A stretch of 64,000 nucleotides of DNA, taken from the NCBI GenBank assembly GCA_020747065.1, contig JAGMVK010000008.1, positions 1,364,001 through 1,428,000 on the forward strand. The letters run 5' to 3'. The first letter of the stretch is position 1. Each line of letters begins with the position of its first letter. The notes below the pieces were generated by a model. The model did no database searches and had not been told where the DNA came from. It saw only the letters and a program-made list of their open reading frames with translations. The DNA is from Cadophora sp. MPI-SDFR-AT-0126. Lineage: Eukaryota; Ascomycota; Leotiomycetes; Helotiales; Ploettnerulaceae. The translations under genes were made by a program, and so were the position numbers. Shown here piece by piece: positions 10,805-22,989 of the stretch.

Positions 10805-13602
10805 ATGGTCTCGTCCAGAAAGAGAGGACGACAGGAGATGGAGAGTGTCGAACCTCCAAAAGAAACCAGTCTCTTGGAGCGCATTCGAAATATGTGGGAG
10901 TTTGCCAACTTAGCACAATGGATTTTCACATTCGGCAGAGCGGTGAAGATCGACGAGAATCTAGACATCGAGGTTCGACTTCCTCCCACAGGCTCTGCAC
11001 TAGTATCCAGGTCGTAGCTCGAATACTTAATTACCTTATAGGACTTGGAGATGGAATGCCTGAAACCTAACTCTACAGTATTGGCAGAGATTGGTCTCGC
11101 GCTTCTTAAATTCGTATCGTCCCACAGGGGTCTTACGTATGTTACTCTCTCCCTCCCTAGACCTTATCTGACCATGCAAAGCCCCGAAATCTTCGACGAA
11201 TATACCCGTAGACAATATGCTGCCAAGGCACCACAACGCAATCCCTTCGGCCTCGAGGAAGTGCCCAAGAGTTTCAAGGACTTTGATGTCTTCCAAAAGG
11301 TATGATTCAGAGAGGGCGTGGAGGCAATATTGGGCTGATCAAACTTTCCAGATTCGAGTCCTACAACAACTCACAATATGGACCATGGGTAATCCAGATC
11401 GTATTCGAGAGCGAATGGAGGAACAAAAGGATACCGAGCAAACACTATGGGTATGTCACGTAGGAGGAGGATCTGAGGTCAGGGGCTAATAGTTAATGGT
11501 AGAGAATCGAGCCCTTCGGTTGGGATTCGGAGGATCGAACTTATTTTGTACTTGATGATAACCGCCTATATCGACGTACGGATCCACCGCCACCCCCCCC
11601 TCCGGCCCCGAAGCCCAAGAAGAACACAAAGAAGGGGAAAGCTTCTCGTCGAGCGAGCAAGCGCAGAAAGGTCTCGGAGGCAGTTGAGAGTGAGGCAGAA
11701 CAGCCCGATGATGCCGAGCCTGAGGACAATGGCATAGTTGAGAAGGAAGACGACGGCCTTGGCGGTATGGTTTGGGAATGTATTGCCGTTACTTTGGACG
11801 AGTTCAATACTTTCACTGCCTCGTTGGACAAGACTCGGGACGCCAACGAAAAGGTTCTGAGAAAGCGAATCGTTGATGACGTCTTGCCACTACTTGAGAA
11901 ACAAGAAGAGTCCCGGAAGCGAAAGCAGGCACAAAAGGAACGCGAACTACTGAATCTAGAGAAGCTTGCGACTGCCAAAAGATCGAGCAGAATCGCAGGT
12001 AAAATGGAACAGCAGAAGCAGGAGGAGGAGGCCCGCGAAGCCGAGCGCAAGAAGGCGGCAGAAATTGCAATGGCTAAGAAAGAGCAAGAGAAGTGGCAGA
12101 AGTTGGAGAAAGAGAGAGAATCCAGGATGCAAACCCGAGAACAACGTCTCAAAGAACGAGATGCACGGCGCATTCTCCATGAGGAAGAGCTCGCTAATTT
12201 GTCGGATAATAGCAAGAAAGTTGAGACTGGAGAGGGCAGACTTTCAGAGCGTCATATCAAGGCCGAAATCGAACGAAAGAAGAAGGCCTTGGAGGAACTC
12301 GAAGAGGAAGAGGACTGGATCTTCGATTGCATATGTGGGGCTTACGGACAGATTGATGATGGCACTCACAGTATTGCATGTGACAAATGCAACATCTGGC
12401 AACATAGCAAGTGCGTGGGCGTCAAGGAAGCAGAGGCCGATCGCGAGGATTTTACATTCATTTGTACGACTTGCAAGCGCCGTGCGGAGGATGCTGAGCG
12501 AGCCAAAAATCAGCCTCCGATCAAGATCAAGATTCGACCGGGGTCATCTTCCTCACAAGCCACTCCCAAGCAAAATGGGACTCCTGCCATCATCAACAAT
12601 ACCAATGGAAAGTCTGATCATGGCTCTTCGCCCCAAAAGGCCGGATACTCTTCCCCAGCTGTTCATGTGTCGCCTATTCAATTCCCCAAACAAAATGGGG
12701 TCCCGACCCTGCAGCCTGGATTTTCTTCCTTGGAGAACACTCCTGTGCATCGACAGCCACTAATGCAACCTCCTCAAAGCCATGGGTACCAGACTTTTCC
12801 ACAACGGCCAGATCAGCGGGTCAACTTGGCTTCTCCCAAGAGCGGCTATTCTGGGCCTTACGGCCAACCCCAAGTCAATAATGGAACTCCGGCTCGGGCC
12901 TTTCACAACTCCTCGAGACCAGCAAGCTCACATGCGTTCTCGTCGCCGCATCCACACAGTCCAACTAGTCTACCTCCGCCAGGGCAACCACCATTGTTTA
13001 CATTTGTTAATGGCAGCGCTTCGCAACAAGTGGCACCAATCCAGACAACACATAACTCTCCAGTACAGCCGGGACCTGCCAGATTTTCTCCAGCTCAGGG
13101 TACACCATCCAACTCTGGCAACTATATCTACGGAACAACACCTTCATCTCATTTGATGAATGGACCTCGCCCGGGGTCCAGTGACAGTGGTCATCGTCGA
13201 AGCTCCTTCAACATGCCGTCACCTCTTGCTGGAGTTCCAATTCTTACTCCAAGCAATAAGCCACCTTCACCACAAATGGCACCTGTTTCGAACAGCCCAC
13301 TTGCAAACATTACAACCACCACAGAATCCATCAAGTCATCTCCTCCACATCCATCCTCCCAAGGGCCGTCATCGAATATTACAGACTCAGGTCACGCTTC
13401 AGCACTACCGTCAGCCGCAACTGGCCTGTCACCTACGAAGCATTCGCCTCCTCGACCAACTTCCAATGGAAGCTTTGGCTCAGCCACTCCCTCGATTCTA
13501 CCACCAGTTACCTCTTTGTCACCAAGTCCCCAGCACCAAAACCTGTCTCCGCCGATCAAACCAGAAGGTCCGAGACCTAATGGCCAGCTTGCAGGGCAAT
13601 GA
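10805..13602 (+). CDS. DDT/WHIM-like and PHD-finger chromatin protein (RSF1/CECR2-like)
   Basis: Five exons (10805-10972, 11042-11136, 11182-11299, 11352-11450, 11503-13602) give about 859 residues. Residues 1-185 form a conserved block (LLERIRNMWEFANLAQWIF, IFDEYTRRQY, RVLQQLTIWTMGNPDRIRER, then WRIEPFGWDSEDRTYFVLDD), which resembles the DDT and WHIM modules of ISWI-partner proteins. A basic, proline-rich linker follows, then a long charged coiled coil (about 287-426). A C4HC3 PHD finger at about 433-490 shows CICGAYG, CDKCNIWQHSKCVG and CTTCKRR. The C-terminal half is a disordered Ser/Pro/Gln tail. By family it should act in the nucleus as a histone-tail reader in a chromatin-remodelling complex. 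The first intron uses a weak GTTCGA donor, chosen because it restores a conserved-looking IDIE/DLE join. The exact orthologue is not settled. Confidence 0.85.
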
Positions 13603-14505
13603 GACTGTGTCATGAACACAAGATGCACGATGCTTTATCTCTGTGAGATACGAATGCAAACAATGGCTTTCAAACGGAGATAATCAATGCGCTTTCCTTT
13701 TGCCCATCAAATGGCTGTATCAAAAGCTGCATGTCAGATTTCACTGGATCTTTCTCCTTTTTGTACAGGATTCTATAATTTTGCTTTTCCTTCATGATGG
13801 GTTGGTCTTCAGCGTTATGTTTACTTTGGTTGATGAGAAGCAAGCACGGTGGGCAGGCAGGCAGGATGAATGAGACGAATTAAAGGATTTCCTTCTCTTT
13901 GGAAAAAGGGAAGAAAGAAACGAGATACTCATGTGCATGGTTGGCTGCGGTGCTTTTAGAAAGGGCTGAATGATTCATTGATCGATCCAGTGATTCGAGC
14001 GAGCGATAGACAGCCAGGTGGACGTACCTGCATTTGCATTTGCATAATGGAACGGAACGGAAAGGAAAGGATTGGAAAGCGATGAATGAATAAATCAATG
14101 TATCAATCAGTGTACCTCAACGAGCAAAGAATCTTTGTGAATACTGGTCCCCTGCCTGCCTACATGCAGTGCAAGCGACCTATGTGGAATATGCGAAGTG
14201 AATGGGCCATTGTTGAGACCAGGCTTTCGTTTGCGCAATCCGCCTCTTTCCATCTAAATCTACCTACGTACCTTTCTTTCTCTCTGCAGAAGCGAGGCAA
14301 CATGAGAAAGCGAAAATAACATCATGTGCACCGTCCAAATGAACTTTCCCCAGGTTGTTGTTCCAGGGCTATCCCTCGTCGGCACATTCCCTTGTTTGAT
14401 CCCTCTTTACTCCCAAGAATGCACCATGTCCCTCCCTTCCCTAATCCCTCCCTTTTCCTTTCCCTGCCGAATCCCTTCCGCATGCATCACTACACACACC
14501 CATAT

Positions 14506-14528
14506 CACACACACACACACACACACAC
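14506..14528. repeat. (CA)n microsatellite
   Basis: An uninterrupted CA run of 23 bases, preceded by imperfect CACACC and CATATC units. Confidence 0.9.
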
Positions 14529-15156
14529 TTACATATAGGGAGAGATGGACATAAAGTCCTGCATGTAGCAAACGGCACATCCCTTCAGACGGGACAAATC
14601 CTCGGTAGCCCTCCGAACCGCGTCCCAAAAATTGCAATCGCAGGCGCAAGCGACTCTACTGGTCCTTGTACGAGGACACTGCACAGTGGAGAGAGCCGGG
14701 ACATGGTTTAAAGAAAATTGCGGAAATGGGTAGGTGAATGACAAGTGAGCATCATGAGAATGAAGTTAAGAGGGCCGAAATGATGAAGTGATTGGATGGG
14801 TACGGAACAGTGATGATAGGGTACAGGTGAGAAGGTAAGGCTGGGGTTTTGGGGGAGCACTGGGATTATGGGGTACAGTATAGAGATTGAAATCTGACTG
14901 TGTGTGGACGTTTGGAGCACTGGGGACATGACGGAAGGACGTTGAAGGTTCATTTACCAGGTCTGCCATGGCCTGGATATATTTTCATAGACAAGCACAG
15001 ACAACATAGAGTAGCGGTCAAGCCTTCTCATCTTCTCACTCATCTTCAGGCGAAGGGACGAAGCTTCTCGAGCTAGTAAATTATCACAGGGCAGACCAAC
15101 AATGATGCCATGTATCCAGCGCAAGACTCAGGTTCAAATACTACAATAACAATTTT

Positions 15157-15233
15157 GGTCAGTCGTTCGGTCAGTTGCTCGCTTGGTCGTTCGATCAGTC
15201 AGTGTCAGTGAGTCGGTCAGTCAGACAGACAGT
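15157..15233. repeat. Degenerate GTCAGTC/GGTCGTTC array
   Basis: About 75 bases consist of irregular GGTCAGTC, GTTCGGTCAG and GTCAGACAGAC units without spacers of constant length. It is a simple-sequence array, not a CRISPR. Confidence 0.7.
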
Positions 15234-17224
15234 CTCTCCCTACAGCACCACCTGCGCAATTCCCTACCAGCAAAATCAAATCTTCAAGCCCTATCCGCAT
15301 GAAACGGACGTTCAAACAGTCTCGCTGCAAACCGACAAGCGCTGGGCCACTACTGCAAGTACCCGTGGGGTTCGCGTTGGTGTGGCTCCTCTCATCTGCA
15401 CTGAGCCGAAAAGCGACAGCTAGACAGCCAGCCAGCCAGGACAGAGCCAAGGGAAAGGAAAATCATCTGTTGGCTTGGCAGCTCACATCCCATTCAAACT
15501 TTCAGGCATGCTTTGATGTGAGAGATGGGCTTTCTGCGCGGTAGATGTGGGCGGACATGTCTCCGGGCAGACTATGCTGGGTAACAAATGCATTTGGGTC
15601 AGGTTGGGCGGTTGGGCGGTTGGTACTTAGATCTTGTATGCGTTTGATTGCACTGTAATTGCATTTTGATGTGATTTGATGTCCTCTTCCTGGCCAGTTT
15701 CTCTTCTGCAGACTGCAGAGTGGCGAATATGCCAAGCAGGTGAAGCGGGATAGGTTATTTATGTGGCTGTTGGTCTAACTGCATTCTTCATGCCAGGAAC
15801 AGCAGCAACAGTCACGAGAGGGCATTGAAGGAGGAGGATATGTGCAACCTCACCATCTCCTGCAAGCATTCCTCTCTGCCGGCTGTTGCGATCGAGGATG
15901 GCTACAGGGCTGGCCCATGCTAGCTTTGAGATATCGCTGCGAACCGGTGCAGGTGTGCGAACTGGTGTAGAGCAACTCAGAGACCATCAAATGTAGGTAG
16001 GATTCAATTGGAAGGGTCGGCATTGCCTGTTTGTAGTCACTTCAAGCTTCGACAGACGGGAGTCTATCAATCTTGTAGTCCTGCCTGGCCCAGGTCAGAG
16101 ACGTAGACCGTGATTTGTGGTATGGGGCCGCTCGGTTCCAAGAGTGATGGACGTCCAGTGATATGTAGTGCTGAACCCTACTGGCACATCCGAATCTTTC
16201 GTAATAGGGTTCTGAAGCAAATACTGAGCACTGCTGTACAGCAATCGCATTCGTATATTTGGCTGCACAGGTCTGGAATCCGACTATGTTCCCAGGTGTG
16301 GTAGTGAGCCGCACATGTACGGAAGCAGTGGTTGGACGAAAGCAGAAGCGTCCCCCTTTCGCCAAAACTACCTCATTCGTCCATTTTCTTTCAAGAGAGG
16401 CGGAATCTCGAATACATAAAGCTCAGCTGGAAATCCTTCTTCCAAGCTTTGACTTCAAAACAAAGACCATCTCACATTTGCGTGGTCGCTCTGATTCCCC
16501 GTCAGTGCTTCAAGCCAGCTTTCCTTTTGTTGACACATCATACCGACAAAGAAACATTTCCTAAGACCAGAGAAGCCTCAAAGCGTCGCAGCATTGCGGT
16601 CAGGCGTACTGGACACTGGAACCTCGCATCACACTTGCCCAGTGCTGCGGTTCCAGAATATCTGGTCTGCTAGGGACAGGTCCCGCAGCTGCAAGACGGG
16701 TGTCCGCCATAGGTTCGTACCAAACTCTCTGATACTGCACGAGCGCAGAGTAAAGACAGACCATTCCCGCCTGATTCATCTCAGACCAAAAGTCTAATGA
16801 TCAGAACTTCAGATGAACTATCTTCCAGCAAAAGAACCTCGCTAGAATTTCCTTCCAGAAGCTTGAGATCTTCTCCAACAGAGCTTTCTGGCCTCACTTG
16901 AGTTCCGATTCTGTTATCGAAGAGCGTTGGACAACGACGAAGGGGCCTGCACTTCGCACATTTGCCTCTGTTTGCTCAACAGCCAGGCACTTGCAACCTG
17001 AACAGATACGATAAACAAACGCTCGAGGTGAACAGCTTCAGATCACATCAACCAACAATAGCACGGCAATCAATCTGCCGTAGGGTTCTGCAGCAAGGTT
17101 TGAAGAAATCAGGCCCTCACTGGGCTTCCATATAACAGAAGCAGCAACCCAGACTCTTTGACGTCCAATAGATCGAGCCTTCAAATCATCGGGGCGCGGT
17201 CCGCAACCCTTCCTCATCAACGCA

Positions 17225-18827
17225 ATGTCAAATTCTCCACAGCCTCCGAATGATGGCGATATCCTGCCCCATAACCTCCACCACCTGATACAACACAATT
17301 CGAACACTTCGTACCCGCAGGAGCAGCATTACGATGATGGATCTCACCTGCACTCGCACTACGGTTCTCCAATGCCCCAACAAGATGATAGATACTACCA
17401 GCAACAACAAAGCTATGGGTACGATCAGGGCATGGGCAGCCAATACGTAAGACGTTATTGGAATCTCTCTCGAATGGCCAACTAACATTCGATAGGATGG
17501 CTATGGTAGACAAGTGTACCAAGATCACTACAGCACTCCCGCGACCTCACCTCCCACCCCATCAATGGGCTCAAGAGATATGTTAAGGACAAGGAGTGGT
17601 TTGGGAATTCAGAGAGGCCAGCAAAGCCTGCGACCAATGCCAGAAGGACGATCGCGAGTTGCGAAGTCCCCGAAACCAAAGAAAGTCAAAGCAGCAAAGG
17701 CGAAGGCAGAGAAGAAGATCGCAAAGCTTGAGAAGCCACTGAGTGAACTGACGAAGGATTGGGACCATCTACCAATCGTGGACATTGAGGCATACGTCAA
17801 CCGATCAGCAGAGGAGCGGAGGAAAGAGGTCGAAAGCGGCAAAGTACCCGGCAAAGTCAAGCGCCCAATGAATTCGTTCATGTTGTACAGAAAGGCATAT
17901 CAAGGACGGACGAAAGATTGGTGCTTACAAAACAACCATCAGATCGTTTCGCAGGTTTGCGGCGACAGCTGGCCACTGGAGCCTGACCATGTCAAGGAGC
18001 AGTATAGCGAGTGGGCTCGGATTGAGCGAATCAACCATCAAAACGCACATCCAGGATACAAATTCTCGCCCAGCAAGCCAGGCGCTGCAAAGACAAACAA
18101 AAGGAGGCTTTCCGAGGAGCCCATGACTGAGGAGTCCGACTTGGACGACTTCGAGTGGCAAAACAGCAACTCGAAAAGAAGCGCGAAGAAGCATCGACCG
18201 TCTCCCAGGATGATTCAACAACCTGTCGCATACCCCACGACCGAATCAGCCTACCAGTACACGACGAGAGACAACTCGATGGAGCCAAGCCACAACTTGC
18301 ACCTGTCTTCGTACCAAGTCAACAATCCCGGACGACCGCTTCCAGCACAATATCAAATACCAGGTCAAGGAGAATACTATCAGCAAATACTTCGCCGCAA
18401 CCAAAACCTGGCCGAGGTTGAGGACGTTGTTCTCAAGCGGCAATCAACTCCAGGTCCGCATACATATCTTGGTCTTCCAGGGGGCAGCCAATTTGACTTG
18501 ATGGGATACCAACGATATCAACCACCTTCAACATCTGAGTACAGGATCGATCCGGCTTTGGCGGGCTTGGGATACCAGCCCTTTGAAGCCAGCAGCATCC
18601 ATGACCCTGGTCTTCCAAATTCGTACTGTAGCGAGAGTCATAACGGTGATCATCAGTGGGAGGCACCATTTGCGGCTCAAGATCCAATGCCGTTCATCGA
18701 TCCTGCTTTGAGCCATGAGGCCACCCAGATCCAGGATCCACACGCTCATATGTTGGGAGGCAACCAGGAGGGGTGGCATGTCGAGACTTTGGAAGACGAC
18801 GACCAATTCAACAAATGGGTTGAGTAA
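17225..18827 (+). CDS. HMG-box (MATA_HMG type) transcription factor, Ste11/fmf-1-like
   Basis: Two exons (17225-17446, 17496-18827) give about 517 residues; the 49-nt intron has a GTAAGA donor and an ACTAAC branch point. Residues 1-75 are Gln/His/Tyr-rich and disordered. A lysine-rich stretch (about 130-150) and a block LTKDWDHLPIVDIEAYVNRS precede the HMG box at about 195-265 (KRPMNSFMLYRKAYQ, NHQIVSQVCGDSWPLEPD, WARIERINHQNAHPGYKFS). The rest is low-complexity with KRR/KKH nuclear-localisation clusters near the box. It should bind DNA in the nucleus. The upstream block resembles the sexual-development regulators fmf-1 / PaHMG5 / S. pombe Ste11 as I remember them, so the orthology is tentative while the fold is certain. 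The long gene-free region before it fits a heavily regulated gene. Confidence 0.9.
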
Positions 18828-19833
18828 GGCATGGTGGTCGAGCGTGGCATAATGGTTTTCATGGATAGTGTTGTAATTACTAGGTGCCACACAGCAGGAG
18901 TTTGTTCTTTACTAGAAAATGGCTGGTGGTGGAAATGGAGAGGCAAAATTGGGCATTTTCGGCAGCATGGACGGCGTTCGAGGTTGATCGCCGCGTTTTG
19001 GTATCTTGGAAAGGCGTTTCTTTTGGAACTTGAACCAACATCTCTTGAGTAGATACCCCGAGATTGCATGCAGTAATTGAAGTCTTAAAATAAACTCGGG
19101 TGTGTGAGGTGGACGGATGTTGTGAAGGGTTTGGTGGCTGGATATCGACATTCTGTGAGATCAACCGGTGACTGATATTATTCGAATAGGGAAGTCCTGA
19201 AAATTCTGAGCTGCATCGATCATGCTTGTTGTTGTATACTTCATAATCTGGTATATCATCATCGGTGTCTATCCGCTGCTTGAGCGAAGTCGCTTGAAAG
19301 CATCTTGAGCCACATAAGAACAATGAAGACCAGTAGATTTATCGCCCAAGTGGCAATTCCTGATCCAGTATATCCCAGGACAAGAAAGCGAAGTATTTGT
19401 TACAATGGTATTGTTCATGCAGGTAGCCGATGAGCCAACCTGAGGGGCGGATCACTGGCTAGACGACGGTGTCCAGCGCGATAGAACGAGCACAAAGCAA
19501 ATCCTGGTAGATCTCGTTACTTGCATTTGAGGTATGTATGGATGAGTGTTGACGGCAATCGTGGAGTGAGGACGAGGCCTCGAGTAGTGTTGAAAACTGG
19601 ACTCGAGCACTGTGGATGCTTACGTAAACGCAACGCGCGACGCGACACGAAACTCCCACCGCAAGGCTGAAAATTGTATTTACCATTTTCTCACATCAAG
19701 GTTTTCGGCAAGTCCAAGTTCACGCACAACACAGAGCCGAGTGTTGTGTCCTCTGTCCCTCAAATTGCTATTCCGGTAATCCCCCCATCGCGGGCACCAC
19801 AAGGCTGAGAATCATTTCTCAGTTCTTCGAATT
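18828..19833. other. Intergenic, HMG-box gene to PSF1
   Basis: It contains the 3' region of the HMG-box gene and the promoter of PSF1. A minus-strand frame of 147 codons (18880-19323) has no domain and looks spurious. I see nothing else. Confidence 0.5.
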
Positions 19834-20587
19834 ATGTATGGAGACTTAGGCAACAAGCTTGTAAGTCTGTCCATTGATTTCTTGAAACTGTCTCTGATAT
19901 CTCCAGGTCCAACACGCCAAAAGGACTCAGAAGCTTGAGCATCTTCCCCCATACCAAACTGAAACTGTGCGAGCCGTGACAAGAGAAGTGCGGGACCTGG
20001 ATAAGGACGTCTCGAACATCCTCCAGTCATTCCAAGGCTCATTTGAACCGTCCGCGAACCCTGCCACGGCCTGTACACTTCTGGTGGATCATCTCTGTAT
20101 GCGACGGAATAAGAGATGTCTTCTCGCGTACCACCGAACAAGGACTGATAAGTTGGAAGAGATGGTATGGAGCGGCAGTGATGTTGCGGATCTGGCGGCA
20201 CAACAAAGGGCATCAAGTGAGGGTCAGAATGGGGTAGCAGATCTTGGCAATGGAGAAGGGAATAGTAGCAGTCTAAGCCCTGAGGAGGAGGAATACGTCA
20301 GGCAGTACAGCGATCTGTTGGCAGCATACAAGGGTCAATGGACTGATATTGACTTGACTGGGAGTCTTGAACCCCCACGGGACCTCTTCATTGATGTTCG
20401 AGTCCTGAAAGATGCAGGAGAGATACAGACAGAGTATGGGTACGTGATTGGAAGTCCCACGGGTTCATTATACTTGACTGATTGGATACAAAGCACTATT
20501 AACTTGACCAAGAACTCGCAGTTCTATGTTCGGCAAGGGGATGTCGAACGATTGATCGCACAGGGGTACTTGCAGAAACTGAGCTGA
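19834..20587 (+). CDS. PSF1: GINS complex subunit Psf1
   Basis: Psf1 is one of four subunits of GINS, which joins Mcm2-7 and Cdc45 in the replicative helicase. Two exons (19834-19860 and 19907-20587) give 235 residues. The first exon is only 27 nt (MYGDLGNKL), with a GTAAGT donor and a 46-nt intron. The N-terminal helical A domain contains QHAKRTQKLEHLPPYQ and HLCMRRNKRCLLAYHRTR, a Psf1 hallmark. An acidic loop near residues 120-135 leads to the small C-terminal B domain (about 160-235: DLFIDVRVLKD, GYVIGSPTGSLYLTDW, QFYVRQGDVERLIAQGYL). This start is chosen because it restores the conserved N-terminus; without the short exon the protein would lack its first helix. Confidence 0.95.
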
Positions 20588-22424
20588 GAGATACCGTGAC
20601 GAGGTTTCGAGGAATACTTCCGCTTGGGTGGGGTTCACGGTGAAGAGAATAGGATAATACCATCAGTCCAAGACTCATGAAGGGCAATCGTAGCGGGGCA
20701 ACATGGTCAAGACAAGCATTGCGGAAGTGCGAGAAGCGTCCGCGAAGATTTGTATCAAGTCCTTTTTGCTGCAAAAGGATCCATCACGGTTGATGCCGGA
20801 AGTTGGTGGGGTCAGATGAACAGCCTTCTTGCGGGAGCTAGGAAAACTCAGATGCACACAAGGACCTGAGAGGGGAGGCTCGAGGAGTGAGGCCGGTAAT
20901 GGGTCGACGAGTAGTTTCAATTGGTGAAGCGGGAGCTTGGGATCAAACAGCTAAGCTCAAATGGTAGAACAGGTGTGGACCCCCGGAAGACTAGCCGCCT
21001 TCCCCCACCATGCGCAAAGTAGTTTGATATTCAGTTTCAAGGGTCCTGGAGAAGGAGTGGTTCTCTATGACGGGCGTTGAGGGGGGTCGAGGGCTTTACT
21101 TCTTCATCGAACAGCTCAGCTAGCTGCGGGCCAATTAGGTTCAATTGGCCTGGCCATGCACTTAGCTGTCTACTAGTAGAAGTAAGTCAGCCTCCAAGAG
21201 CACCGAAATCGGCAGAGGGGTTCTGGAATTTGGCTTACTTACTCAAGCCATTATTGTATTGCAAGGTAAGGTATCAGGTGCCAGACAGAGCTTTGCACGC
21301 ACATGTCGCAGCGAATGGCGAGGGATGATGTTAGAGTTGCAACATCGGACTGCTACAGTAGTACGGAAGGAAAGGAAAGGGTTCAATTCGCTCTCGAGCT
21401 GCATGCGTTGGAGTGCATGGTGCGGGGTACCATTCAAGTTACATGCTTCAACGAGCACCATCTGACGAGGCTCACTCAGACACCTGTTGTGGCTTGCACA
21501 GGGGTGGAAATAAGACGACGAGTCTATGATGTGCTTTTGAGAAATAGTGCTGTGATAATGTTGTGCTTCGATCATCTCTGGATGGATCAGTCGGCGTCGG
21601 ACATTTTCTTCTATGGACTTAGATGCTGCCAATGCCGATGAAAGTTTCAAAGTTCTAGTTTGCAGTACCCATGAAGTTGCAGCAGAAGCAGACATCTTCA
21701 TCGCCACCTATTGACTGCAGAAAGAAAAGTCGGGGGTGGCGCATCACGGTATAGGTAATCCGCTTCAAACGGCATCGATTAATCACATGCAGTTCCGGAA
21801 TGTTACCGACGCTAGCCCTGCGTTTCGTGGTAAGCATGGCGACATCTGATTGCACAATTCCAGTGCTCAGTACGGTGCAGTACGTGCTTGGGTCGGGTCA
21901 TGAGCAATGCAGACCGACAGACATGTTTGCGTGCTTCCCATTCGCAAGTTGACCGCCAACGCTCTTCTCTTGAGTATTAATTGGTTGATGTAGCCAAGTT
22001 AGTGCGTTGCCATTAACTGTAGAAGTAGTACAAATTACGATTCAGTTGCAAAGATGCCCAGCAGTGTAGAAAAAGTGTGTAGTCTTGTACATATGGGACG
22101 GCTATCCATCTCATCTCATATATCATCTCTCCACAAAAGTGCTGGCTCGCCACGCGGGCTGTCAGATGAAAAAAAGCAGAGTCAGGCAGGGTCAGGGCTG
22201 TACAAGCACCTCCACCTCCACCTCCACCCATCAGCTTGTCACTACAGTGCAGCACAGTACGGTACGGAGTAAGGCGAGACGAGGCTGCCAAGGCGCTTCC
22301 TCCCCTGTAGAGCGGGGCTCTCATAGCGGCTGGTGCTCAGATTTTCGCGTCCTGCAGCATTGCAACAGCGCTGCATAAGGCTAATGCAAGCGGGGAATAT
22401 TCCCTGGAAGAAAAACTTACCCAG

Positions 22425-22442
22425 TCCTGTCCTGTCCTGTCC
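22425..22442. repeat. (CCTGT)n short tandem repeat
   Basis: Three to four copies of a five-base unit in the upstream region of the SulP transporter gene. Confidence 0.8.
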
Positions 22443-22783
22443 TTCCCTTCAATTCTCACTCATGAGTGGCTCCGATCCAGTCAGGTAGGTAGGTTGGCGA
22501 GCAGGCCCAGGCGAAAATGACGAACCATCAGTTCGTGAACCAAATTTTACTTTCTCCTTCCTCCAGCTAGCTGTAGCTCCTTGTAACTGGATCAATACGC
22601 TATGTTACTAAACTCACTCACTTACTTGTATTATGCCTTTCATGTTTTCTGTTATCAGTGGCGCTTGTCCTTCCTAGGTTGGCTTCCATCATTCCCGCCC
22701 GCACTTAGTCCTTCTACCCCAACTGAACTACTGGACTGGACTTTTTGACTTTTGACTTTCTCGTCCACCACGGGAACCAGGCG

Positions 22784-22803
22784 ACCAGCCAGCCAGCCAG
22801 CCA
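22784..22803. repeat. (CCAG)n short tandem repeat
   Basis: About four copies of a four-base unit, close upstream of the transporter start codon. A similar short CCAG run occurs near 15425-15440. Confidence 0.8.
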
Positions 22804-22859
22804 ACTCCCTGTTCTGAACTTCCATTCATTTCACCATATATTGCAGTCCTTACAGCTGT

Positions 22860-22915
22860 CTCCTCGTTTCCTTCCCTTCCCTTCCCCTTCCCGCTCCTCT
22901 CCCCTCCACTCGCAG
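22860..22915 (+). promoter_or_regulatory. Pyrimidine-rich tract, putative core promoter/leader of SulP gene
   Basis: A CT-rich run of about 55 bases built from CTTCC and CCCTT units ends roughly 75 bases before the start codon at 22990. CT tracts at this distance often mark transcription starts in filamentous ascomycetes; its role here is inferred from position only. Confidence 0.45.
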
Positions 22916-22989
22916 CTCGAGTGCGTGGTCGAGAAAAAAACCCCCTCGTCATCGCCATTGGGGTACTATACCAAGATACTATCTACAAT

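Larger units (their letters stand above)
13603..17224. other. 3.6 kb gene-free region upstream of the HMG-box gene
   Basis: No reading frame here has coding character or a recognisable domain. It contains a CA dinucleotide run (14506-14528), GGAAC/GGAAAG runs near 14047-14080 and a degenerate GTCAGTC array (15157-15233). The right part probably contains the promoter and a long leader of the HMG-box gene, as is common for fungal developmental regulators; that is inference. Confidence 0.5.
20588..22989. other. 2.4 kb intergenic region upstream of the SulP transporter
   Basis: No convincing gene. Opposing frames at 21243-21707 (minus, 154 codons) and 21303-21641 (plus) overlap and show no domain. 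The right third holds simple-sequence elements: CCTCCA units (22209-22229), CCTGT units (22425-22442), CCAG units (22784-22803) and a pyrimidine tract (about 22860-22915). Such tracts are typical of fungal core promoters and leaders. Confidence 0.5.

Noticed and set aside
11541..12215. Minus-strand frame of 224 codons, very Ser/Phe-rich
   Set aside because: It is the antisense shadow of the Lys/Glu-rich coiled coil of the PHD-finger gene.
15157..15233. Repeated GTCAGTC units as a possible CRISPR or regulatory array
   Set aside because: Units are degenerate, contiguous and lack unique spacers of constant length; the genome is eukaryotic.
18880..19323. Minus-strand frame of 147 codons after the HMG-box gene
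   Set aside because: No recognisable domain, partly overlaps the HMG-box 3' region and has competing frames.
21243..21707. Minus-strand frame of 154 codons opposite a plus-strand frame of 112 codons
   Set aside because: The two frames exclude each other, neither has a domain or flanking splice signals, and codon composition is not gene-like.
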